Positions 23,201 to 35,515 of a stretch of DNA of 64,000 nt are shown here, one piece after another; position 1 is the stretch's first letter; each line of letters begins with the position of its first letter. The stretch is from Aralia elata. Taxonomy: Eukaryota; Streptophyta; Magnoliopsida; Apiales; Araliaceae. The notes under the pieces are model-generated. The model saw only the letters and a list, made by a program, of their open reading frames with translations, had not been told where the DNA came from and made no database searches. Location: contig CM068384.1 of assembly GCA_034770075.1 (NCBI GenBank), forward strand, positions 96,622,720 to 96,686,719, written 5' to 3'. A program made the position numbers and the translations under genes.

Positions 23201-24588
23201 ATCAGAAGAAAAGAAAACATAGATCTTGGCTGCTTCTTATTGGGTAGTGTAAAATTCTGTACTTTTCACTTTGGTTGTGATTTGACGCTTCCGCCCCTAC
23301 ATGTGCAACATTGGGAGATAGTTAGGCCTTTATTCATTCAATAGGGAAATGACTTGTTTGGTTGCTATTTCTGGATCAGGATGACTGTGGGAATTGTACT
23401 TTGTGTGAGGGAGAGTAAATGACTTTACTACCCCTGTTTGTAAGATAATTTCCAAATAGTTAGATGTGATAACAATCAAATAGTTTCTTTATCTTAAAGA
23501 TTGAAGGAGACTCTAGCAAGGAAATGGATAGTGGAGATTCAATTCATATATAGAGAAGGATGATATTTTGGGGAGGGTTATACTTATCCAGATGTGTACT
23601 CCAAGAATTAAATATTTGAACTATATTTTTGCTTAAGTAATTAATATATTATGTTTTGATTTTTCAAAAAAAAAAATTCTAAAAATGAGATTTTAATTAA
23701 TAAGGTGATAAGACAATAAAATTATTACAATGAAATTATTAAAATGAGAAAACTAATTAAAGAATTATCACATCGATCTAGCTTGTAGTCGCGAACATAT
23801 TATTTTTCACACACACAAATTATTATAATATATAGAATATATGTTTAATTATGACATAAATATGTTTGAATATCCAGCGGATAAGTTATCGTTAAACAAG
23901 ACTCTAATGATGACAAAGTGGAATATAATTTATATATTTTTATTGTTGATTTGCCGAGATTATTTTTAGAATGTTCTATTATTGAGCCCTGCAATGGAAT
24001 GGATATAGTTCAGGGGACTCCTCCCCGTCAATATGGAGTTATCTCAATCTAACTCATAAAATGATATTCATACCATTCCGTCCCGTTTACCTGATTATTT
24101 TTATTTTTTTCAAATTAAATTTCTCTATTTTTTTTATATTACTTAGTCCAACTATTTTTAATTCAAAATCAAACAACATGTAACATTTCTATTACTAGTA
24201 ACATAATATATTACAAATGTTAAGAATTTGCAATAAAATAATCTAAATAACTACACAAAATATTAATTTAATATATATATATATATATATAAAATCGGAT
24301 CGGGAACGAGACAAGAGTGAGAGAGTATATCCCATACCCGACTATAACTCTATAAGATTTAAAAAATTGAGTTCATTAAAATCGAGATTGGACGAACCCC
24401 GTCAAGTTCAGGTGAGATTGACAAGCCTATCCATTATAAACTATAAACTATAAACTGCACGTAATACTTTATCAATAATGTATATAATAAATCTATAATT
24501 TTAATGTGATAGCTTGCTAATGTGTATATTGCTAGAGATTTATTTTATTTTACTTTTTTGATGTAGTTAAATAATACTAGAGACTACT
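23201..24588. other. Intergenic, no gene recognised
   Basis: AT-rich sequence with a (TA)n run near 24272-24290 and one phrase (CATTCCGTCCCGTTTACC near 24074) that resembles an eroded Stowaway end. CTACT at 24584-24588 is the left target duplication of the CRM-like element. Confidence 0.5.
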
Positions 24589-25629
24589 TGATGAGGACAT
24601 GTCTAGCTTGGATAAGGATGGAAGCTATGGAGAGGATCCGGTGCAAGTGCCAATTGGGCCCGTAATGAGAGCTAGAGCTAAATGCTTCAAGGAAGGAATT
24701 AACGGACTTATTCAAGAAGTTTGGCACGATACGGGTGCGAGTTCGAAGGCATTTGAGAAGGAGTCTAAGCTTGTGAATGTGATACAAGTAGTTTCGTCAA
24801 GCCAAGAAGTAGAAAACATAATCAACTCTGGAACCCCGGCGCTGTCGCGCCGTATTGACAGCCGAAGTTGGCGCTGCCGCTACAGGAACCTAAGAACTCT
24901 GGACTACCGGCATTGTCGCACCGTTTGCAAGAGTAGACCTAGCGCCGTCGCGCCGTCTGCAGATGAAGAATTAATCTTTGGATTCCCGACACTGTCGCGC
25001 CATTGACTAGTACTATTCTGGCGCTGCTGCGTCGGGCTCGGATTTCAAGGGACGTGTTTTTTCATGCATTTTTCTAGATTTCTTGCTTTATTTTAGGATT
25101 TTATCAAATCTTTTCCAATTTTAATATAATTAGGATGCTTATTAGATAGATTTTACTTTCTAATTAATTGTTAATTATTAGTTGATTCCTTATAGGAATT
25201 AGGGATTCCTTGTTACTAGTATAAATAGTCATTTTGATTGTAATTTCAAAAACACATCAGATTTATTAAATACAATTATTTGTGAGATTATTCTCTACTT
25301 TTGGTTTTTTGCAGAATTCCTAAGCTATTTCTTAGTTTATTCTTTGAGATTCAATTATTGACTTATCATATAACAATACATAGTTGTGTGTGGCGTCTTC
25401 TACCGCGTTAATCGTCGATTGTACTGAGGTTCCTGCTTCATATAAGTACGGGGTTTAGGTGTCGTTGGTGTTCTATTCAATGCAAATTCAATTGCTTGAT
25501 CGATTGTACCAAGGTTCTCGTCTCTTTATAGGTGTTAATTTGCGGTGTTGAGAGAGTTTCACCCTTAAAGCTTGATAGTAACGATTCGGGCGACGACCAC
25601 CTCACGCAAGCGTGCTGTGCAGTCTATCA
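24589..25629 (+). repeat. 5' LTR of the CRM-like element
   Basis: Starts TGATGAGGACATG and ends AGTCTATCA. The first about 200 bases can be read as the C-terminal part of pol (SLDKDGSYG, FKEGINGLIQEVW, KESKLVN). It then contains GC-rich palindromic words and ends in an AT-rich region with a GTATAAATAG TATA-like box near 25219. Confidence 0.85.
24830..25035. repeat. GC-rich palindromic words in the CRM-like LTR
   Basis: Variants of GGCGCTGTCGCGCCGT recur near 24838, 24870, 24905, 24941, 24986 and 25020, spaced by ordinary sequence. The 3' LTR has the matching set at about 30820-30990. Each word is a near-palindrome (GGCGC...GCGCC). Confidence 0.75.
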
Positions 25630-25645
25630 TTTGGTATCAATGCTA
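25630..25645 (+). other. PBS of the CRM-like element
   Basis: TTTGGTATCAATGCTAAG directly after the LTR contains TGGTATCA, the initiator tRNA-Met core, with a diverged continuation. Confidence 0.65.
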
Positions 25646-26039
25646 AGTTTTCTAGCGAGTTACTTATCTTTATTTTCGTGTTTGAAATTGTTGAGCAAAA
25701 AAAAGAGTATATAAAATTATTTTCAGTTTTATTTCAATTGTTGTTATTCCTATATTTAGAGGCTTATAAGAGGAGTACAAGGCGATTAATCTGTAATAGT
25801 TATGGTATTCCGAAATTTACACACTCTATAATTGTTTCGTGATAAGTTATTTTTGAATTGATTTGAAAACTGTGATATTATTTAGTGAATTCAAAAAGAA
25901 CCTATAAGAGAGAATTGTGAGTTGTAAAAGGCAAGAGTTGTGAGAATATTTGAGGGTAAAAGTCTATTGAGTGCATACACGAGTGATACATTAATTCGAG
26001 CGAAACACGTAAGGGAGCGGTGAGGAAATTTATTTTCTA

Positions 26040-27140
26040 CTAACTCTTATTTTGCAGTGAATCATATCTAACGCAAAGGATAAAGCTATTTTTGAAGAGT
26101 CTACATCCAATTTTGACTCGAAGTATATGATAGAGGCTATGATGAAAGAATTTTTCAGACAGTTGGGAGTGACAATGGAGCAGGTGCGCGAGTGCATCGA
26201 TCAGATAAGTGACACCCGAGGGAAACAATCTCAAAACCCTCCTGGTGGGCGTCCAAAGGGAAGGACTAAGTAAAAGAAAACTAGAATGGAGGATACTTAC
26301 TTGGATGATGGGTTTAGTGAGGAGGAAGATCATGAGTGTGACTTCATACATCAGAGACAACGAGGTGCTAGAGAAAGAGGAGGTCAGAATAGAGAAGATA
26401 ATAACTTGGATAGCATTAAAACGAAGATCCCAGTTTTCTAAGGGAGGATCGATTCAGAGGCATATTTAGAGTGGGAAAAGAAGATGGAGTGGGTATTTGA
26501 TTGTCATAACTATTCAGATCTCAAGAAAGTTAAATTGGCTGCTACAGAATTTTTTAATTATGCAGCAACTTGGTGGGATCAGTTGATGACTAGTCGGAGG
26601 TGTGGAGAACGTCCAATTGAAACATGAGCGGAGATGAAAGCAGTTATGAAAAAAATATTTGTACCAAGCCACTACCACAGAGACTTGTTCTGAAGTTTGC
26701 AAAATTTGAAGCAAGGACGTAGGAGCATAGAGGACTACTTCAAGGAGATGGAGATTTTAATGGCTAGAGCTAACATAGATGAGGATAACGAGGCGACAAT
26801 GACTCGATTTTTAGCAGGGTTAAATTGGGATATAGCTGATTTGGTAGAGCGACAACATTATGTGGAATTGGGGGATATGGTTCACATGACTATTAAAATT
26901 GAGAAGCAGCTTAAGAGAAGAGGCGGCCAAAGATCGAATCCTACCGCAAGTTCGTAATGGAAATCTAATGTTGCGAAGCGCGAGGAAAAGTCAGCTGTGA
27001 GCAAGCCTAAGGTGAAGCTAAAACAGGGAACGACTAATCGAGGAATGCAATGTAAAAATGAACAACTTTCTTTTAGTTGAAATCGAGATATTGTATGTTT
27101 TAAATGTCAAGGCAGATGACATATTTCTAATCAATGCCCA
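26040..27140 (+). pseudogene. gag of the CRM-like element, broken
   Basis: Pieces in several frames give a gag: ILKLGRPKG-like linker, SEWEKKMEW-type capsid phrases, then LKQGRRSIEDYFKEMEIL and LAGLNWDIADLVERQHYV in one frame at 26697-26957. The CCHC knuckle (CFKCQGR, a stop, HISNQCP) lies at 27093-27138. At least five stops or shifts are present. Confidence 0.7.
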
Positions 27141-27344
27141 AATCAAAGAATTATGTTATTACTTGACAATGGAGTGGTAAAAATCGAAAAGAAAAAAATT
27201 GACACTGATTCTATGCCACCATTAGAAGAGGTGGATGATAAGGAGATGGCTATTCATGGTGAGATATTGGTTACGAGGAAAGCCCTTAGTACGCAGGTGA
27301 AAAAAAAAGTAGTGAACAACGGGAGAATCTTTTTCATACTAGGT

Positions 27345-29619
27345 GTCTTGTGAATGGAAAGATTTGTTGCATAGTGATAGATGTAGGAGGTTGTACAAAT
27401 GTGGCAAGTACTATCATGGTTAAAAAGTTGGGGTTGACTACATCAAAACATCCTTAGCCATACCGTTTGCAATGGCTCAATGACAGTGGAGATATGAGGG
27501 TGATAAAGCAGGTATTTGTGTCATTTACTATTGGTCGTTACGTAGATGAAGTGTTGTGTGATGTGGTTCCAATGCAAGCAGGTCATTTATTACTTGGGAG
27601 GCCATGACAATTTGATAGGCGTGTGAAGCATGATGGCTTTACAAATGAATATTCTTTTATGCACAATCAACGGAAGGTTACTCTTTGTCCTATGTCACCA
27701 AAACAAGTGCATGAGGACCAACTACATTTGCAAAATGATTTTGTACCAAAAAAAGAGAGTGAAGAAAAGAAAAATCAAGAGGAAAAGAAAGAGAGATAAA
27801 AAGAGATGATGAGAGAAAAACAAATATCTATGCAAAAAAGAGTGATATGAGGAGGGCATTGGTTTCTAAATAGCCGATGATTATACTTCGGTATAAGGAG
27901 GCGTTTTTGAATACTAACGCTAACAATTTGTCTTTGCCTAGTATTGTTTCATCTCTTTTGTAGGATTACGCGGATGTGTTTTCCGAGGAGCTTCCTCAAG
28001 GATTACTACCAATTCGGAGAATTGAACATCGAATTGATTTCGTACCCGGTGCTACCATTTCGAATCGTCCAGCTTATAGGAGTAATCCCGAGGAGACGAA
28101 GGAGTTGCAAAAGCAAGTTGGCGAGCTTATGGAGAAATGGTTCGTGAGGGAGAGCATGAGTCCATGTGCAGTTCCAGTGATCTTAATGCCAAAGAAGGAT
28201 GGGAAATGACGGATGTGTATTGACTGTCGAGCAGTAAATAACATTAAGGTAAAATATCGACATCCCATTCCTCGTTTAGATGACATGTTAAATGAATTGC
28301 ATGGGTTATGTGTATTTTTAAAAATTAATTTAAAAAGTGGTTATCATCAAATAAGAATGCAAGAGGGTGATGGGTGGTTGACTGCATTTAAAACAAAATA
28401 TGGTTTATATAAGTGGTTAGTTTTATCTTTTCGTTTAACTAATACACCTAGTACTTTTATGCGTCTAATGAATCATGTTTTGCATCTATTCATTGAGAAA
28501 TTTGTCGTGGTATATTTTGATTTATAGCAAGAACTTGGAAGAACATACATTGCATTTAAAATCTGTTTTAGATGTACTTCGTAAGAAAAAGTTATTTGCT
28601 AACATGGATAAATGTGCGTTTTGCACAGATAGAATTGTATTTCTTGGCTTTGTTGTGAGTTCACAGGGAGTCCAAGTAGACGAGGAGAAAATACGTGCAA
28701 TTTGGGAATGGCCGAGTCCAACAAATGTAAGTCAGGTGCATAGTTTTCATGGACTAGCTAATTTTTACCAATGTTTCGTTAGGAACTTCAGCGACATCAC
28801 ATCACCACTAACGAAAGTAATCAAGAAGAGTGTAGGTTTTAAATGGGGTGATGAACAGGAAAAGACGTTTAATTTGATTAAAGATAAATTGACTAGCGCT
28901 CATTTACTTGTCTTACCTAATTTTACTAAAACCTTTAAAATTGAGTGTGATGCTTCAGGATTAGGAATTGGAGCTGTTTTGATGCAAGGAGGAAAGCCGG
29001 TGGCGTATTTCAATGAAAAGTTAAGTGGGATAGCTTTAAACTATCCTACTATGATAAGGAGATTTAAGCATTAGTGCGAGCATTGGGGACTTGGCAGCAC
29101 TACCTATGGCCTAAAGAGTTCGTGATTTACACTGATCATGAATCATTGAAGTACTTGAAAGGTCAACACAAATTGAATAAGAGACATGCACGATAGATGG
29201 AATTTATCGAGACATTCCCATATGTTATTCGATATAAGCAAGGTAAAGAGAACGTCGTTGCAAATGCTCTTTTGTGAAGGTATGTGTTGTTAAATACTCT
29301 TGATACGAAATTGCTTGGTTTCGAACGAATTAAAGAATTATATGTTGATGACCATGATTTCTGTGAAGAGTTTAAAACTTATGAAAAAAATATTGTAGGT
29401 AAATACTTCAAAGTGGATGAATTTCTATTTCGTGAAAATAAATTGTGTATACTTGCATGTTCTTTACGTGAGTTGTTGGTTAAAGAATCGCATGAGGGTG
29501 GTTTGATTGGACATTTTGGTGTTGATAAAACTTTATCTGTTTTAAAAGAATATTTTTATTGGCCTCATATGAAACAAGATGTGGAAAAAATTTATGATAG
29601 ATGTATTACTTGTCGTTAA
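27345..29619 (+). pseudogene. Protease, reverse transcriptase and RNase H of the CRM-like element, broken
   Basis: Protease (27345-27610) has IDVGG where the family has the active-site D-S/T-G. RT begins near 27964 (DYADVFSEELPQG); IDCRAVNNIKVKYRHPIPRL lies at 28216, after a stop. The YFDD catalytic region at 28511-28530 has lost bases: YFDL then a stop, with the frame resuming at YSKNLEEHTLHLKS. RNase H (KIECDASGLGIGAVLMQGGK, then YTDHESLKYLK in another frame) follows. The zinc-binding part of integrase (GHFGVDKTLSVLKEYFYWPHM, CITC) ends at 29619. It cannot make an active RT. Confidence 0.85.
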
Positions 29620-30759
29620 GCTAAATCTCGTGTTCAACCTCACGGATTGTATACACCATAGCCTATATCTAGTAAACCTTAAATTGATTTATCTATAAAT
29701 TTTGTATTGGGTTTGCCTAGGTCTAAGCATGGTCATGGTTCTGTATTTGTGGTTGTGGATCGATTTTTGAAAATGACACATTTTATTCCATGTCACAAAA
29801 CTAATGATGCATCCCATATTATTGATTTATTCTTTAAAGAAATTGTGTGTTTGCATGGCATGCCTAGAACAATTATTTCAGATAGGGATTCTAAATTTTT
29901 AAGTTATTTTTGGAAGACATTATGGTGTAAATTGGGTACTAAACTGTCATTTTTAACTACTTGTCATCCACAAACTGATGGTCAAACTGAAGTGGTAAAT
30001 AGGACTTTATCTGCATTGTTATGGGCAATCATTAAAAAGAATATTAAGTATTGGGAGGAGTGTTTACCTCATGTTAAGTTTGTATATAATAGATCTATTC
30101 ATTCTGTTACTCATTTTTCACCATTTGAAATTGTATATGGTTTTGATCCTTTGACACCGTTGGACTTATCACCATTGCCTGTTTCTGAGTATACTAACAT
30201 AGATAGAAAGAAAAAGACTGAATTTGTTAAGCAGATACATGAGAAGGCACGACTCAACATTGAAAGGAGGACGGAACAATATACAAAACAAACTAACAAG
30301 AGTCGACGACAAGTTATCTTTGAGCCGGGAGATTGGGTGTGGTTACACATGCGGAAAAAGAGATTTTCGACTCAAAGACAATCAAAATTGCTTCTAAGAG
30401 GAGATAAACCATTTCAAATTCTTAAGCGCATTAATGACAATGCCTACAAATTGGATTTACCAGGAGAATATAATGTTAGTGCAACATTCAATGTTTCTGA
30501 TATGAGTCCGTTCGATGTAGGTGATGATTTGAGGACAAATCCTTTTCAAGAGGAGAGAAATGATGAGGACATGCCTAGCTTGGACAAGGATGGAAGCTAT
30601 GGAGCGAATCCGGTGCAAGTGCCAGTTAGGCCCGTAACGAGAGCTAGAGTTAAACGCTTCAAGGAAGGAATTAACGGATTTATTCAAAAAGTTTGGGATG
30701 ATACGGGTGCGAGTCCGAAGGCAATTGGGAAGGAGTCTAAGCTTGTGAATCTGATATAA
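29620..30759 (+). pseudogene. Integrase of the CRM-like element; frame ends inside the 3' LTR
   Basis: The catalytic core reads VVVDRFLKMTHFIPCHK, SDRDSKFLSYFWKTLW, CHPQTDGQTEVVNRTLS, with the D,D,E order intact in a 350-codon frame from 29707. The C-terminal domain (FEPGDWVWLHMRKKRF, ATFNVSDMSPFDVGDDLRTN) is followed by a basic tail (RPVTRARVKRFKEG) that is encoded in the LTR. Two stops around 29620-29690 separate it from the HHCC part. Confidence 0.85.
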
Positions 30760-31577
30760 GTAGTTTTGTCAAGCCAAGAAGTGGAAAACAGGGATGGATC
30801 AACTCTGGAACCTCGACGCTACCGCGCCATATTGACTGCCAAAGCTGGCGCTGCCGCGCCACTACAGGAACCCAAGAACTCTAGACTACCGGCGCTATCG
30901 CGCCGTCTGCAAGAGTAAACCTGGCACTGTCGCGCTGTCTGCAGATGAAGAATTAATCTCTGAATTCTCGGCGCTGCCGCGCCGGGCTCGAATTTTAGGG
31001 ACGTTTTTTTCCACGCGTTTTTCCAGATTTCTTGCTTTATTTTAAGATTTAATTAGATCTTTTCTAATTTTAATATAATTAGGATGCTTATTAGATAGAT
31101 TTTACTTCCTAATTGATTTTTAATTATTAGTTGATTCCTTATAGGAATTAAGGATTCCTTGTTACTAGTATAAATAGTCATTTTGATTGTAATTCCAAAA
31201 ACACATTAGATTTATTCAATACAATTATTTGTGGGATTATTCTTTACTTTTGGTTCTTTGAAGAATTCCTAAGTTATTTTTTAGTTTATTCTTTGAGATT
31301 CAATTATTGACTTATCATATAACAATACATAGTTGTGTGTGGCGTCTTCTACCGCATCAATCGTCGATAGTACCGAGGTTCCTACTTCATATAAGTATGG
31401 GGTTTAGGTGTAGTTGGTGTTCCATTCAACGCAAATTCAATTGCTTGATCGATTGTACCAAGGTTCTCGTCTTTTTATAAGCGTTAGGTTGCGATGTTGA
31501 GAGGGTCCACCTTTAAAGCTTGCTAGTAACGATTCGGGCGACGACCACCTCACACAAGTGTGCCGTAGAGTCTATCT
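30561..31577 (+). repeat. 3' LTR of the CRM-like element
   Basis: Aligns with 24589-25629 over its whole length. The pol frame (end 30759) reads about 66 codons into it. A TATA-like GTATAAATAG lies near 31169. Confidence 0.85.
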
Positions 31578-31582
31578 CTACT

Positions 31583-31856
31583 CTATTCGTCCTCAAAATG
31601 ATAATGAAAAGTACAATTTTTTTATCTATAAAAGGATGAACAAAGGTATATGAAGTAAAAGAGAAATATGTCATTTAGTAGCTTCTATTAGTATTAAAAA
31701 AGTAAAAGTATTTGTCACTTTATGTAATCTTGTGGAGCCACTAAGAATAAATTTAAAATTTTTTTACTCTCTTTTTTTTAATTTTTATTTTCTTAATATG
31801 TATGAAAAATATATTTTATTTATCTTTATCTTTTAAGGAGGACGGAGAAATAAATA
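31583..31856. mobile_element. Stowaway-like MITE next to the CRM-like insertion
   Basis: TACTCTATTCGTCCTC at the left and AAGGAGGACGGAGAAA at the right form a diverged inverted pair of the CTCCxTCCGTCC type, about 275 bp apart. The CRM-like element landed at or beside its left edge. Confidence 0.45.
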
Positions 31857-33372
31857 CTAGTGATATACTAAGAGCTTGATAGGCGAACGAATTAGTATTT
31901 ACTAAACTAATTTCTAACATGGACCACAGCTAGCTCAATCAATCAATTCAACATAAATAAATTTTCAAGTACTATTGACTATTAAACTATGACAAAGTCT
32001 TTATATTTATTGTTTTGGACATTGGAAAAAAATTAGAAAACTAAAACGAGGCAAAGTCATTTATTGACTTTGTCAAATTAATAACTCCATAAAGTCATAA
32101 TGATGTGAAATCATCATGTTCTAATCAATTGCGATGGAACTTTCGTAATTAAATGTAGATAATAAATTATTTATGAATAATTTATAAAATTAGAGTTTTA
32201 CATCCTCTGATAATAACATATTATGTACGGCATTTTAAAAAAAATCAATGAATTTAAACTGTATTGACACATTTTGTATTTATTATTTATCACAGTAAAA
32301 CTGTTTAACTAACCATATTGAATTTTAAATCTCTTAATTTTCTCCTGAATTCCCTACATGATATATTATTAATAGAATGTGTAAAACTCTAAATTTACGG
32401 GTCATCCATATATAATTTAGAAAAATAATATACATGTCCACAAATATTTGGATTGTGACCAACGTGAAAGTATATGCGATAAGATAAATAAATTAAAATA
32501 TGACTCTTCTTAATTCTTACATATCTCATGAATACACATACATCACAATCATAATTCAACTAATAACTTTTGTAATGTATAACATGATTCTACAATTTTT
32601 TCTCTTAAACGTAACCAATACACCTCATAATCAACAAAACTCTGAACACTCAGTCGCCAAAATAACCACTTCTAGTGCTCCAATCCCATTTGAAGGCTTT
32701 TTTTTAAATAAAAATAAATGACGTGTTTAAAAAATTACTAATATATAGAATAAATTTAAGAAGTATAATTTCCAAAACCCAAAAAATAAATTAAAGTAAA
32801 AGGAGGGAGTAACATTTCAGTAAATGAAATCATATTGCACTGTAACAAAAGAGAAAATGGAGCTTTATATAAAAATTAAAAAAAACAAAAACAAAAATTT
32901 AAAGGAAATGGATTTAAATAAGAATTGAGAAGAGAAAGTATCAAGTTTAGAGCTATTATGTGAAAAGAGTCTTGCTACATATGAAAATAAATTTACGTTG
33001 ATTCTAACTATTAACGCATATAAATATATGAGATATGAAAAAATTAAAAATAATTTCATCATAATTTATCTTATCGTTTAAAATTTCACGTAAATCACAA
33101 TTCAACTTCATCGTAGATGTATCAATATATAACTCATTTTATATGTGGGAATTGTACTTTTTTACAATAAGCCAATTTAATTTCACATGAACTATTATGA
33201 AATTCTATAACATTTATTCCACATCATCGCCATTCACATGGGATTACAAATTAATATCCATTATCTTATATATATATAGAGAGAGAGAGAGTTAGTTTTT
33301 TATATAAATTATTATTTGTATTTGAAATGGTTATTTTGAGTATCTTTGCGTGCTTGTACTATTTGTGCTACC
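31857..33372. other. Intergenic, no gene recognised
   Basis: AT-rich sequence. GGAGGGAGTA near 32805 is probably another eroded Stowaway end. A (TA)n/(GA)n run lies near 33270-33295. AATAGTACA at 33373-33381 is the left target duplication of the Pack-MULE. Confidence 0.5.
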
Positions 33373-33636
33373 AATAGTACATGGGCAAAGGTGTATAATT
33401 GTTCCTGAGGTTTTCACGTACGATCCATTTAGTCGGGAAAATTTTTTTGATCCTTAAATGTTCTTGACGTTATAAAACGTAACTCAATTAGACCCCTCCT
33501 GTTAAAAAAACTTCTAGCTAGACAGACTGGTGCTAGAACCTCTAATCGACTAACATGTGGCAAAAATTACCCTCCATTTCTTGAAAATCTGCCAAAAGGG
33601 AGAAAAACCCTAACAGTAAAATCCCAGTGCACTCCC

Positions 33637-33902
33637 ATGGCAGCTCAGCTTAGCAGTCAAACGAATATGATCAATCCAAATAGTGGATTTTACAAATCAA
33701 ACTCCATTTTCTATGGTAAACGCAAACCCATCGCTTTACCTTCCAATCAATCCATCAACATCACCACCTCCATCTCCTCCCATGCCCACCACGACAACAC
33801 CGCCCTCATAGACGCCACCGCCGCCGCCTCACCTTCTCCGACCTCTGGAAAGTCGTTGAGTCAGTCACCACGTCACTTTCCAACACGGGAATCCGCAAAG
33901 GC
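33637..33902 (+). pseudogene. 4CL-like acyl-CoA ligase, N-terminal part captured by the Pack-MULE
   Basis: From ATG 33637 the frame reads NPNSGFYKSNSIFYGKRKPI and NTALIDATAA, as in plant 4-coumarate:CoA ligase-like (class including OPC-type) enzymes. After about 33830 the family sequence continues one frame over (LTFSDLWKVVESVTTSLSNT), so a single-base change has occurred. The gene is then cut at GIRKG by the hAT derivative and resumes at 35098. Confidence 0.8.
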
Positions 33903-35097
33903 CAGGGCTGGCCCTTGCCCAGGGCTACCGAGGCTACCGCGCGGGGCCTATAATTGAGAGGGGCACAAAATTATTTATAAAATGTAGTTATGCATACATA
34001 TGTGTATTAAAAAAAATACAAATATTTAGTTTTTTGCTTTCACTTTTCTTTTTCTTTTACTTTTCATCTATCCAAGACATGCTTTTTCCTTTTCCTAAGC
34101 ATAGAAAAGAAAAAAAGTACTCCTCCACTAACTCATCCCAACTTTCTATTCCATGTTCTCGGCAATACCATTTCCTTTTCCTAAGCATAGAAAAAAAAAC
34201 TAAAAAAGTACTCCTCCACTCACTCACCCCCACTTCCCAATTCCCATTCCAATTTCCATCTTCTGACTTCTAGTTCTCGGCAGAAGAAAGGAAGAAAATT
34301 TAATCACTTCTCTCATTTCTCTCTCTCTGACTCTCTTACATATATCAAATACAATCAAAGCTTTCATTTTTCTCTCATAAATTATGCTCGCCGCTCGGTG
34401 AAGACTGAAGAAGAGAAAAGTTGTTATTCGGGTAAGTGTTTATTTAATTTGTTCATTTCATCAAACAAGCTTTAATTGAAAGGTAATTTATGTAAATAGC
34501 TATGAAATCTGTTTTTATTTATTTATTAAAACTTTTTATTTATTTATTATTTGATTCAACAGAAAACTTGGCTGGGATTCTTGTTATTTATAATTGGAAG
34601 TTTCAAGTGGAAGAAAATATGCTCAAAATCCAGGTTTAATTGTTCTTTGTTAATTAGTTTTATTATTTTTTATTGTGTTGTGTTTATTATAAAAATTAAA
34701 AAATGTTTCCTAAGAAACAACTTTCAGGAAATCTCAAGAGACAAAGAAAGAAAAAAGAAGAAGAAATTGCTCAAAGTTTAAGAGGATCTTTGAATAAATA
34801 TTTTGTTAAACAAACCAATGCTTCACTTGAAAATTTAGATGAAGATTTACCAAATGAATATGAACAACCAATTCAATTCGGGGTACTCTTTTTTCTTCGT
34901 TTGGAGTTTTGTCCCATTGAATTTTCCCTAAACATTTTAATGAGGCCCCAAAGTGTTCTTCTTTATCTTTTGTAAATTCTTATAATTTTAATAAAATTAA
35001 TTGGTTGATAATTTATTTATTTTTTTGTTTAATTTGTATAAAAGGGCACATTTGAAAAAATTCGCCTTGGGCCTTAGAAAACCCAGGATCGGCCCTG
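33903..35097. mobile_element. Non-autonomous hAT element in the 4CL-like exon
   Basis: Termini are CAGGGCTGGCCCTTG (left) and, reverse-complemented, CAGGGCCGATCCTGG (right). GCAAAGGC flanks it at 33895-33902 and 35098-35105, a perfect 8-bp target duplication. Length 1195 bp. It keeps the start of a TTF-type hAT transposase gene but none of the catalytic region, so it is an internal-deletion derivative. Confidence 0.9.
34703..34890 (+). pseudogene. N-terminal remnant of a TTF-type hAT transposase
   Basis: The peptide MFPKKQLSGNLKRQRKKKEE, then NKYFVKQTNASLENLDEDLP, is the basic N-terminus found before the TTF zinc finger in this transposase class. It stops there; the rest of the element is non-coding. 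Confidence 0.6.
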
Positions 35098-35177
35098 GCA
35101 AAGGCCACGTCATCCTCATTCTTGCTCCAAATTCCATCTTCTTCCCAATTATTTGCTTCTCGATTTTGTCACTAGGT
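35098..35177 (+). pseudogene. 4CL-like fragment, second piece
   Basis: Directly after the hAT target duplication the reading continues KGHVILILAPNSIFFPIICF and SILSLG, the next block of the family. It is interrupted at 35178 by the copia LTR. About 33 residues normally found before LAFTTPEL are missing from the window. Confidence 0.75.
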
Positions 35178-35515
35178 GTAAACAGTAAAGAGATTTTGTA
35201 GAGAAGGAATACACCACTCAAACACTTAAGAACTAATAAGGTAAAAGAAATAATAAAGACGAAAACTTGGTTTCTTATTTCTTGCCAACTGCTGATTACC
35301 ACTTACAAATTTATAGAAAATGGAAGTCATAGAAGCTACTGATCCCACTCCTACCACTATCCACTGTTATAGCAAACATAGCTAACAGCAGTACCAACTT
35401 TAGTAGAAATAGACTCCTAAAAGACCTAGTCAACTGCATAAATTTAGATAACAAAATAACTACTATTACACCTCAGCAACCAAAGGCTTGATTTATTCAA
35501 ACAAAACAGACTAAC
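35178..35515 (-). repeat. LTR of a copia element (338 bp), 3' LTR in its own orientation
   Basis: Starts TGTAAACAG and ends GACTAACA on the plus strand, so it has TG...CA ends. It follows directly on 4CL coding sequence on one side and copia RNase H coding (minus) on the other. I do not find the partner LTR; the other end of the element seems deleted. Confidence 0.65.

Larger units (their letters stand above)
24589..31577 (+). mobile_element. CRM-like chromovirus (Ty3/gypsy), complete with both LTRs, coding region decayed
   Basis: LTRs are 24589-25629 and 30561-31577. The 5-bp sequence CTACT lies at 24584-24588 and 31578-31582, a perfect target duplication. PBS follows the 5' LTR (TGGTATCAATGCT at 25632). 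Order inside is gag, CCHC knuckle, protease, RT, RNase H and integrase, the gypsy order. RT and integrase phrases (PAYRSNPEETKELQKQV, CHPQTDGQTEVVNRTLSALL, ATFNVSDMSPFDVGDDLRTN) fit the CRM clade, and there is no classical chromodomain. Many stops and frameshifts show it is old, though the LTRs remain clearly alignable. Confidence 0.9.
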
